The translations under genes and the position numbers were made by a program. From Bacteroidales bacterium UBA6207 (lineage in GTDB: Bacteria > Bacteroidota > Bacteroidia > Bacteroidales > F082), in contig DISP01000264.1 in assembly GCA_002421995.1 (NCBI GenBank), forward strand, positions 1 to 8,131: DNA of 8,131 nt, given 5' to 3'. Each line of letters begins with the position of its first letter. Position 1 is the stretch's first letter. The notes beneath the pieces are model-generated. The model was not told the origin of the DNA, did no database searches, and was given only the letters and a program-made list of their open reading frames with translations. Shown here piece after piece: positions 1 through 6,468 of the stretch.

Positions 1-25
1 CACTTAAGGGTTTTTCAGCAGACCC

Positions 26-42
26 GATTTAAATCCGGATTT
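26..42. repeat. Two overlapping short palindromes at the left edge
   Basis: A perfect 12-base palindrome, AAATCCGGATTT, lies at 31-42, and a 10-base palindrome, GATTTAAATC, overlaps it at 26-35. They sit in the noncoding stretch past the 3' end of the large secreted-protein gene. As RNA the stems would be short and AU-rich and no T-tract follows, so they do not look like a terminator. They could be a protein-binding site or chance in AT-rich DNA. The other bases of 1-95 show no supportable gene. Confidence 0.3.
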
Positions 43-95
43 TGCTTAGGTTGTGCTATACAACTTCAAGCAGCCTGATGCGCGGTATTGTTGAA

Positions 96-2501
96 TTAAA
101 ACAATGAAATATCCACTTCTTCTCCCGCCTCAAGGTCAAACCAGATGATTAAATCATCAGCATTTCGGCGGATTTGCACTTTTTTGTCATCGTTGATCAA
201 AACCCGGGTGGCTTTAGCCAAAATACTCAATCCATGGATGCTGTTGATTCCTGAATTTGAAACCATATAGCGATTGTTTCCAAGCGGTTCAATATGAACG
301 TTTTCGAGTGCCTCGATGTATCCAACCAGATAGGAAATGGTAGTTGGCAAGAGCCGATGATCTTTGTGCAGTTTATCAATGGCAGCAAGCGCCTGATTCA
401 ATCCATCAGTGGCAACACATTGCCCGTTTTCGTTGAAACGCCAGAATCCTTTTCCCTCTTTGACCCAGGCCGGGTAAACATGCGTGATGTGAACAGAGCG
501 GTGATTGAGCAATGCCTGAAGCCGGATTGGTTGAAAATAGTAGTTCCAAAGCGCATCGTTGGGTGCTTCGAGGGTTCCGGTTGTTCCCCACAAATAGCTG
601 TTGTCAATGGCCGGATATTTGTGAATCATAGCCACAGGAAACGCATCGCCAAATCCGGGCCAGGGCAGATCGAAATGACCATTGAAACCATATGCCTGAA
701 AGGGATTTGCCTCTTCCCACCAGGGATTCCAGAAATACCTGACACCAAAAGCTTTCCACCACTTTGCCGCATAAAGCTTTACGCCTTTTTTATTACCGTC
801 ACACACAAGGTTTTCGCGGTTGTTCAGGCGTTTGTTATTATAGCCATGATCAATCCAGGTGGGTGAACCAAAATTAACTTGCATTTCGTGCAAGGCCTTT
901 TTAAGGTTTTTTGGTGTGCTGGTAAATTGCTCAGGTGTGTGCAAACATATCTCGTGTCCGGCTTCTTTCAACTGTTCAATGAGGCTTGCAAATGCAGTGT
1001 CGTCTTTCAAACTGGCATGTTGTAGCGGAAAGAGTCCATTGCTCGCCTGACTATTGCTAACCTTGTCGGGATTGTTGAAAAACACGCTTTTCGTAACCGG
1101 AATAGTGTATTTCACAAAGCCTCCCGTGGCTTCGGAGGACGATTCGATGTTTTCGCTGCCGAAATTCACCGCCCTGTGCGTCCTAACATCGGTCCAGTCT
1201 GCATGTTCTGTCCAGATAAATGCAGCATCATAGCCATCGGGAATGTTGGAAATCCGTGGGATTATCTGGTTTGTAGCTGCTACGAAAAGGCTTAAACTTC
1301 CATGTATCACAGCCCCTTTTTTGTATCGAATGGCAGAATGATCTTCAAAAAAATCTGTTGTATCTTCTATCAGGGGATAGTGTATCATCGGATGATCAGA
1401 AGCCAAATCCGTATTGAGGTAAAGCACAGCGGGATGGGTTTGAAGTTGCACCGAAGATAGTTGTAAACTGTTGATTAATAATACACCCCTTTCTCCAATG
1501 CCAATTTTAGCTCCACCATGTCCTAAGTAGTATTCAGCTTGAAAACAGCAGCTGTCGAGCAACGCATTTTTTTTGAAAACCTGTTCAGTTTGCTCCAGAA
1601 AAGGCACCATAAGGGTGATTCGCTCCACAGTTGTTTTTTTTCGAAATTTTGTCTCAATTTCGATGTGTATTTTCTGTTCTTCATCGGCACAATGCAAGCT
1701 TAGAAATGTGATGCTGTTTGCGTTTTTTGATTCAAAACGCAGCATGGTTTTGTTTTGATTTTGTTTGGAATCAATATATTTCCATTGCGGGTAAAAATCA
1801 TTGTTGCTTTGATCGTTATGCAGCGAGGAAATTAATAATTGTATGGGTTCGGTAAGCGCATTTCCATCACCATCTGCAAGTATAAGATGTTGATCTAAAG
1901 AGTTATAAGCAATTTTATAATACTTATTCCCAAAAAGAAAGGCGCTGGTTTCGGATTGCCCGATGTGTGGAACCACAGGAAGAAAAGAGGGCAATTGTAA
2001 CTCTTCAACGTCTATTTGAAGATTGTCAACATAGAAAGTGGAGTTTGATTTGTTCCAGATATAGGATTTAATATTCAGATCCTGATTAAAATCTGCAGGA
2101 AACAGGAAGCTGCTTTCGGCAAGATTCCAGCCGGTTTTGTTTAAAAGCTTGTCATCAAGCCTCATACCATGATAATAAACCAAGCTGTCGGCACGTGTTA
2201 GAGTAACAACAAAAATTGCGTCTGATGGCACAGAGTCAGGAAGATAGTTGGCGTTTATATCGAATTTCAGGTTTTTGCCATGAAGTGATTTTTCCAAAGG
2301 CTGAAACAAGTTGCAGGCATAAAGGTTGTTGCTTTCAATCAACGCAGCATGGTTGCTGTCATTAATTTGAACAACAGTAAAACCAGTCCAGTTGCTCGCT
2401 GAACTTTCCGACTCAAAATCTATTTTATATTGTTGTGCAACAGCACTTTGAAAAAAAATGATCAAGGCTGTCAGCAACCACGACCATTTGTTGTTAAACA
2501 T
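96..2501 (-). CDS. Large secreted protein with divergent polysaccharide-deacetylase-like core
   Basis: This is an 801-residue exported protein of uncertain function. Residues 1-22 form a clear signal peptide: a Lys at position 5, a hydrophobic core LLTALIIFF, and an AVA site before QQ. Residues about 23-170 and 185-410 look like beta-rich, carbohydrate-binding-type regions. Residues about 422-735 are rich in Trp, Tyr and His and resemble a very divergent NodB/polysaccharide-deacetylase-like barrel. Candidate metal or catalytic groups are EHADWTD (432-438), GHEICLHT (515-522) and WIDHG (549-553). The C-terminus (about 740-801) looks like a final beta domain. There is no lipobox and no obvious type IX secretion tail, so periplasmic or outer-face release is possible. 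The ATG overlaps the end of the kinase-like gene by 8 bases, which suggests translational coupling, and the gene is last in the leftward operon. The deacetylase link comes from motif likeness only; it could instead be another sugar-active fold. Confidence 0.72.
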   Translation of the reverse strand: MFNNKWSWLLTALIIFFQSAVAQQYKIDFESESSASNWTGFTVVQINDSNHAALIESNNLYACNLFQPLEKSLHGKNLKFDINANYLPDSVPSDAIFVVTLTRADSLVYYHGMRLDDKLLNKTGWNLAESSFLFPADFNQDLNIKSYIWNKSNSTFYVDNLQIDVEELQLPSFLPVVPHIGQSETSAFLFGNKYYKIAYNSLDQHLILADGDGNALTEPIQLLISSLHNDQSNNDFYPQWKYIDSKQNQNKTMLRFESKNANSITFLSLHCADEEQKIHIEIETKFRKKTTVERITLMVPFLEQTEQVFKKNALLDSCCFQAEYYLGHGGAKIGIGERGVLLINSLQLSSVQLQTHPAVLYLNTDLASDHPMIHYPLIEDTTDFFEDHSAIRYKKGAVIHGSLSLFVAATNQIIPRISNIPDGYDAAFIWTEHADWTDVRTHRAVNFGSENIESSSEATGGFVKYTIPVTKSVFFNNPDKVSNSQASNGLFPLQHASLKDDTAFASLIEQLKEAGHEICLHTPEQFTSTPKNLKKALHEMQVNFGSPTWIDHGYNNKRLNNRENLVCDGNKKGVKLYAAKWWKAFGVRYFWNPWWEEANPFQAYGFNGHFDLPWPGFGDAFPVAMIHKYPAIDNSYLWGTTGTLEAPNDALWNYYFQPIRLQALLNHRSVHITHVYPAWVKEGKGFWRFNENGQCVATDGLNQALAAIDKLHKDHRLLPTTISYLVGYIEALENVHIEPLGNNRYMVSNSGINSIHGLSILAKATRVLINDDKKVQIRRNADDLIIWFDLEAGEEVDISLF

Positions 2502-3573
2502 ATTCTGTCACTTCAACTTCGCCTCTGAGTACCTGCAAACCATTCATTGCATGTGCTTCAAGGTCGTTTATTGAGGGGTAAAGGGCCATTGGAGCCAATT
2601 TTCCAACGCGGCGTTTCACATTATCGAGGAATAACTCGCTGTTAAATATCTGTCCGGTGAGTATGATGGCATCCACTTGCCCTTCAAGGGTGGCATAATG
2701 GCTTGCAATTTCTTTGCTCACCTGATAGGCGCAGGCTTCGGAGATAAAAAGTGCATTCGGGTCTTTTTCAGCAATCATCTGGTTGATTTGCTGGATGTTG
2801 TCAGTACCAAGATAAGCAGCATAACCACCTTTGCTGTTAACCATTTCGCGAATTTCGTTTTCATTGTATTTGCCACTGAAGCAAAGGCTGATCAATTGGC
2901 CCACGGGTAAAGTGCCGGTACGCGTAATGGAAAAAGGTCCGCCCCCATCAAAGGCCTGATTCACATCCACTACGAGACCTTTTTGATGTGCACCAACAGA
3001 AATGCCGCCAAGGCCGACATGACAAACAATCAGATTTAATTCTTCGTAGGGTTTGTTGATGCTTTTTGCGTATTTGCGTGCAAAATATTTATGACTTAAT
3101 GCATGAAAAATTGATTTTCGAACAAAAATGGGATGGCCGGTAATTCTGGCAAGGTCTGACAATTCATCCACAACCACGGGATCGGCCATATAGGCATTTA
3201 TGCCAACCATTGCAGCCAGGTCAAAGGCAATCAACCCTCCAAGATTGGTTTCGTGCACGCCCATAATACCAACCATCAAATCTTCCACCATACGCGTGTT
3301 TACCTTGTAAATACCCGATTTTAAAGGTTTTATCAAACCGCTTCTCGACATGATCACATTTACTTTGTGAATATCAAAGTCATTACGTTTCAACTCGTGC
3401 AGGATAGCATCGCGGCGATAATCCCGCTGATCAATAATATTCGGAAAGCGCGAAAGTTCTTGTTCGGGATGCTTGATGGTTTTGAGAAACATGGGTTCGG
3501 TGTTTCTGTAAACCGCAATACGCGTTGCTCGTTTTTCGGGATATACAACAAGGATTTTATTTTGTAGCATCAT
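2494..3573 (-). CDS. Butyrate-kinase-family protein with altered phosphate-binding motifs
   Basis: This 359-residue protein has the usual length of butyrate kinase (acetate/butyrate kinase family, ASKHA fold), which makes butyrate and ATP from butyryl phosphate and ADP. Family blocks are easy to see: RSGLIKP (77-83), HETNLGG (107-113), DPVVVDE (131-137), RKSIFHAL (152-159), GGISVGAH (189-196), DGGGPFS (209-215), LPVGQL (222-227) and a C-terminal QVLRGE (347-352). Several active-site motifs deviate. The N-terminal loop, normally NPGSTSTK, reads YPEKRATR (11-18). The second phosphate loop has one extra residue (HVGLGGIS, 185-192). The usual LTGG reads LTGQ (305-308). The reading frame is intact on both sides, so this is substitution and not a frameshift. 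The start is the first of two adjacent ATG codons, 30 bases after manC. No ptb gene is adjacent. Family membership is secure; kinase activity is doubtful, so no gene symbol is given. Confidence 0.88.
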   Translation of the reverse strand: MMLQNKILVVYPEKRATRIAVYRNTEPMFLKTIKHPEQELSRFPNIIDQRDYRRDAILHELKRNDFDIHKVNVIMSRSGLIKPLKSGIYKVNTRMVEDLMVGIMGVHETNLGGLIAFDLAAMVGINAYMADPVVVDELSDLARITGHPIFVRKSIFHALSHKYFARKYAKSINKPYEELNLIVCHVGLGGISVGAHQKGLVVDVNQAFDGGGPFSITRTGTLPVGQLISLCFSGKYNENEIREMVNSKGGYAAYLGTDNIQQINQMIAEKDPNALFISEACAYQVSKEIASHYATLEGQVDAIILTGQIFNSELFLDNVKRRVGKLAPMALYPSINDLEAHAMNGLQVLRGEVEVTEYV

Positions 3574-3603
3574 AAAGTGTTTGTTTACAGCATTTTACTT
3601 TTG

Positions 3604-4701
3604 TCAGATGTATTTCTCGCCTTTTTCGACCTTGATGTCGTTCACAAACTGACGAATTTGTTGTTCGTCTTGTTTACGGCAAATAAGCAAGGCATTGTCT
3701 TCTTCCACAACGATAAAGTCATTCAAACCCTGAAGCACAACGAGTTTGTCTTTTGGCATTGTAACCACACAGCCGGTAGTTTCGTAGGCCAGCACATTGT
3801 TTCCGATGATTGAATTTGCATTTTTGTCTTTTGGTCGTGTTTCGTAAAGCGATCCCCAGGTTCCAAGGTCGCTCCATCCGAAATCAACTGACATAACATG
3901 CACATTCTGAGCTTTTTCCATCACACCATAGTCAATAGAGATATTGCGGCAAACGGCATAGGTTTGTTTTATAAAATCAGCTTCGAGGGGTGTTCCGTAT
4001 TTGCCGGCTCCCTCTTTGAAAAGGTCGTCCACCTCGGGAAGATATTGATCAAAAGCATTGCTGATGGTTTGAAGCGACCAGATAAAAATCCCCGCATTCC
4101 ACAGAAAATCACCACTTTCTAAAAATGAAACAGCAATATCATGGCTGGGTTTTTCGGTGAATGTTTTCACTTTTTTCAAAGCAGGAACTTGTTCCGAGAC
4201 ACTTCCTTCAAGGTATTGAATATATCCATAGCCGGTGTCGGGACGGCTGGGGATAATGCCCAAAGTAATGAGCCAGGGTTTTTCTTTGGCAACCGTCATG
4301 GCGTCTAAAACATTCTTTGTAAAAACATCTTCTTTGAGGATGACGTGATCACTTGGAGCTACAACAATGATGGCTTCCGGATTGCGTTCACGGATCACAT
4401 GGTTGGCATAAGCTATGCAGGGCGCGGTGTTGCGCCTGGCGGGTTCGCACAACACCTGCATTTCGCCTATCAAAGGCAACTGATGAAGCACCTGGTCACG
4501 GTATATTTCGTTCGTGACAACATAGATGTTTTCAGGAGGGCAAATTTTTGCAAACCTGTCAAATGTCATTTGTATGAGCGTCTTGCCCACTCCAAGAATG
4601 TCAATAAATTGTTTTGGGCGATTGGTGGTGCTCATTGGCCAAAAGCGTGCTCCAATGCCACCGGCCATGATCACGCAATAATGGTTTTTGTTGATAGACA
4701 T
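3604..4701 (-). CDS. manC: Mannose-1-phosphate guanylyltransferase
   Basis: This cytosolic enzyme makes GDP-mannose from mannose 1-phosphate and GTP. GDP-mannose is the precursor of mannose, fucose and related sugars in surface glycans. At 365 residues it is the single-domain type, without the C-terminal phosphomannose isomerase domain of bifunctional enzymes. Visible signatures are the nucleotide-binding loop AGGIGARFWP (13-22) with RPKQF (28-32), EPARRNTAP (86-94), PSDH (116-119), FTEKP (181-185), WNAGIF (201-206), DYGVMEK (257-263) and FGWSDLGTW (274-282). A short beta-rich tail follows from about residue 300. The usual Arg after WPxS is Thr here (STTNRPKQF), a minor change. The ATG lies 17 bases after the SprT-like gene, and the kinase-like gene follows 30 bases downstream, so co-transcription is likely. 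From memory, a neighbouring SprT-like gene is common for this enzyme in Bacteroidota; that was not checked here. Confidence 0.95.
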   Translation of the reverse strand: MSINKNHYCVIMAGGIGARFWPMSTTNRPKQFIDILGVGKTLIQMTFDRFAKICPPENIYVVTNEIYRDQVLHQLPLIGEMQVLCEPARRNTAPCIAYANHVIRERNPEAIIVVAPSDHVILKEDVFTKNVLDAMTVAKEKPWLITLGIIPSRPDTGYGYIQYLEGSVSEQVPALKKVKTFTEKPSHDIAVSFLESGDFLWNAGIFIWSLQTISNAFDQYLPEVDDLFKEGAGKYGTPLEADFIKQTYAVCRNISIDYGVMEKAQNVHVMSVDFGWSDLGTWGSLYETRPKDKNANSIIGNNVLAYETTGCVVTMPKDKLVVLQGLNDFIVVEEDNALLICRKQDEQQIRQFVNDIKVEKGEKYI

Positions 4702-4718
4702 ATGCGAGGTATAAGGGG

Positions 4719-5384
4719 TTAAATATTTTTTTTTGTCAAATATACTGATTGATTTGAATTTTGTCCATCAATTGGTACGACAACTGCTATAGGACTAAAC
4801 AAATAGTATCTTTTGTCATTCATACACAAGCATTTAAATCTTTTTCTTCTTTGCTCAAGTTTTTGAAAAACCCTTCCATCGGGCAAACGGAACAGGGCAT
4901 TTAAAGGCAGGGATTCTACGGTATGAACCATTGCGGTTGCGTTAGCATTATAATTTTTAAGCAGACGGCGCAGATGGAGGTCGCTGCCGTTGGTTGCTCC
5001 TGATTTGTAAAGGTATTGATACAGCTCTTCTTTTATGTCATCCGGAAAAATACCCAATGCCAGATAAGGTTTCATCAGCTCACCGAAAAGCTGTTTCCAT
5101 TCATTACCGTGCGGCTGGTGACGTCTTCCATATTTTTTAAATGCGTGAAGATGAGCTATTTCATGCACCCATGTTATCAACATTTCATAGGGGTTCAAAT
5201 CGTGATTGAGCGAAATCCTGTAGGGTTTTCCGGCAGCAGCCGGCCTGAAATCGCCCAGTTTTGAGCTCCTTGATCGTGAAAACCTGAGTTGAATCTGATG
5301 CTGGTGAAGGCTTTCAAGCACAGAATTTACGGCCGGCTCCGGAAAAAACTTGCGTAATATTTTAATTTCATCCTGTAATGACAT
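4719..5384 (-). CDS. SprT-like zinc metalloprotease-domain protein
   Basis: This is a cytosolic protein of 221 residues from the chosen ATG. It carries the SprT-like metallopeptidase motif: HEIAH (residues 74-78, with Glu75 as the presumed catalytic base) and a downstream QPHGNEW in which His92 is the probable third zinc ligand. The C-terminal half (about 155-205) has the LPDGRVF and KRFKC...YYLFSP pattern of the small beta domain seen in SprT-like proteins; it holds only a CLC pair, not a full four-cysteine zinc ribbon. The substrate is unknown. In eukaryotes SprT-domain proteins (Spartan) cut DNA-protein crosslinks, but that cannot be carried over directly. A TTG three codons upstream (5393) is a possible alternative start; the ATG is preferred. 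The start overlaps the tiny lipoprotein gene by 17 bases. The gene ends in a run of nine A on the coding strand just before its stop. Confidence 0.88.
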   Translation of the reverse strand: MSLQDEIKILRKFFPEPAVNSVLESLHQHQIQLRFSRSRSSKLGDFRPAAAGKPYRISLNHDLNPYEMLITWVHEIAHLHAFKKYGRRHQPHGNEWKQLFGELMKPYLALGIFPDDIKEELYQYLYKSGATNGSDLHLRRLLKNYNANATAMVHTVESLPLNALFRLPDGRVFQKLEQRRKRFKCLCMNDKRYYLFSPIAVVVPIDGQNSNQSVYLTKKNI

Positions 5385-5565
5385 CCTGAGCAAACATTGT
5401 ATCCGGTTGGTTGATATTGGTCCATTTTGGACAATTGCAGTCGCGTTGTCTTTTTTTTGCCCCGGCGGGATGATGAATCCGCTGGCTGCACGAAATAGCT
5501 GAACAAAACAGCAGGATCAGCATTACATACTTCAAATATTTTTTTAAACACATCAAAATCAACAT
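5368..5565 (-). CDS. Tiny predicted lipoprotein
   Basis: This is a 65-residue protein that I do not recognise as a named family. The N-terminus has basic residues (KKYLK, 8-12), a hydrophobic segment (YVMLILLF, 13-20) and a likely lipobox SAISC with Cys26 as the lipidated residue. The -3 position is Ala, less usual than Leu, so the lipobox is acceptable but not ideal. The mature part would be only about 40 residues, basic at first (HHPAGAKKRQR), with a CNCPKW motif at 43-48. The first ATG gives 65 residues; an ATG four codons later (5553) gives 61 and a more compact signal peptide. The gene lies directly behind a candidate promoter and overlaps the SprT-like gene by 17 bases, so it would lead the operon. 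Other frames here also carry short ORFs, so a chance reading frame is not excluded. Confidence 0.55.
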   Translation of the reverse strand: MLILMCLKKYLKYVMLILLFCSAISCSQRIHHPAGAKKRQRDCNCPKWTNINQPDTMFAQDVITG

Positions 5566-5597
5566 TATATAACTACGCGTCTTTTTATTGACTTAGA

Positions 5598-5605
5598 CAA
5601 AAGTA
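5598..5605 (-). promoter_or_regulatory. Candidate Bacteroidota -7 promoter element for the leftward operon
   Basis: On the minus strand this reads TACTTTTG, an exact fit to the TAnnTTTG -7 consensus of the Bacteroidota primary sigma factor. It lies 32 bases before the first ATG of the tiny lipoprotein, which allows a short leader. A good -33 TTTG or TTG element at the usual distance is not seen, so the call rests on one box plus position. Confidence 0.45.
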
Positions 5606-5733
5606 GCAAGTTTTTTTCACCGGATTGCGACCTGTTTAATATTGCATGGTCTTTAAATACTGATAATATTCCATTGCAGTCAACAGCTTGCAACAGAATG
5701 TTGTAATTTTATCCGCTGATAAACATTTTACCT

Positions 5734-6468
5734 ATGATCAGATTACTTGGTGAGTACCTGATACTTCTTTTAGATATTTTTAAACGACCTGACAAAGGAC
5801 CGGTTTTCCGACGGCAACTGCTTGTTGAGTTTGTGGGCCTGGGTGTTGATTCGATTGGGATTGTGGCCATCATTTCTGTTTTTACCGGTGCTATTGTAGC
5901 CATACAAACAGCGTATAACATTGATTCGCCATTGATTCCGCTCACAATGGTTGGTTTTACCACCAGACAAATGATGATTCTGGAGTTTTCGCCTACCATC
6001 ATCAGCCTGATATTAGCCGGCAAAGTTGGCTCACGCATTGCTTCCGAGATTGGAACAATGCGCGTTACGGAGCAGATTGATGCGCTTCGGGTGATGGGAG
6101 TTAACCCTGCCAATTACCTCATTTTGCCAAAAATCACTGCAAGCATGCTTTTCAATCCTGTGCTGATCATTTTCAGCATTGTTGTCGGGCTGTGGGGTGG
6201 TTATTTTGCTTGTTTGGTAACAGGATTGGTTGCCGGGTCTGATTTCATTGCCGGCCTTCGTGGTTGGTTCGAACCATTCACCGTGACTTATGCCATGATA
6301 AAAACAGTGGTTTTTGCTTTTATTATTGCTTCCGTTTCAGGCTACCTGGGCTATAATGTTGACGGAGGATCGGTTGAGGTGGGCAAAGCCAGCACCCGTG
6401 CCGTTGTCGTGAGCAGCATCCTGATTATATTTTTCGACCTCATCCTCACCCAATTACTGCTCGTATGA
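5734..6468 (+). CDS. mlaE: MlaE-family phospholipid ABC transporter permease
   Basis: This 244-residue inner-membrane permease belongs to the MlaE/YrbE family, which moves phospholipids between the inner and outer membranes with an MlaF ATPase and usually an MCE (MlaD-type) protein. An amphipathic N-terminal stretch (1-30) is followed by hydrophobic segments at about 36-60, 88-98, 138-165, 187-205 and 222-244. Family landmarks are EFSPTI (84-89), the conserved cytoplasmic loop GSRIASEIGTMRVTEQIDAL (99-118), which contains the EQIDAL coupling motif, and GYNVDGGSVEVG (206-217). Length is normal. The gene opens the rightward operon, and its stop overlaps the ATPase start in ATGA. A weak -7-like TAATTTTA lies at 5704-5711 but lacks the consensus G and a matching upstream box. 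No MCE gene is present in the window. Confidence 0.93.
   Translation: MIRLLGEYLILLLDIFKRPDKGPVFRRQLLVEFVGLGVDSIGIVAIISVFTGAIVAIQTAYNIDSPLIPLTMVGFTTRQMMILEFSPTIISLILAGKVGSRIASEIGTMRVTEQIDALRVMGVNPANYLILPKITASMLFNPVLIIFSIVVGLWGGYFACLVTGLVAGSDFIAGLRGWFEPFTVTYAMIKTVVFAFIIASVSGYLGYNVDGGSVEVGKASTRAVVVSSILIIFFDLILTQLLLV

Noticed and set aside
48..66. A small hairpin (GTTGT/ACAAC stem, five-base loop) past the secreted-protein stop, as a terminator
   Set aside because: The perfect stem is only five base pairs and no T-tract follows on the minus strand.
1..78. A plus-strand frame open from the window edge to a TGA at 76-78, as a possible end of a convergent gene
   Set aside because: Only 25 codons are visible, a length often open by chance, and the residues show no recognisable motif.
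294..866. A 190-codon plus-strand open frame inside the secreted-protein gene
   Set aside because: It lies antisense to a gene with a signal peptide and a coherent sequence, and its translation shows no recognisable domain or composition of a real protein.
4345..4722. A 125-codon plus-strand open frame within manC
   Set aside because: It is antisense to conserved manC motifs with no domain of its own.
5327..5551. A 74-codon minus-strand frame overlapping the tiny lipoprotein and the SprT-like gene
   Set aside because: It lacks a signal peptide or lipobox and overlaps the SprT-like coding region deeply; the alternative frame with the lipobox is more convincing.
5704..5711. TAATTTTA as a -7 promoter box for mlaE
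   Set aside because: It misses the final consensus G and no TTG element lies at the expected distance upstream, so it was not listed as a feature.
5709..6113. A 134-codon minus-strand open frame across the mlaE start
   Set aside because: It is antisense to the well-supported permease gene, and its Ser/Thr/Ile/Arg-rich translation is what the reverse frame of a hydrophobic protein gives.
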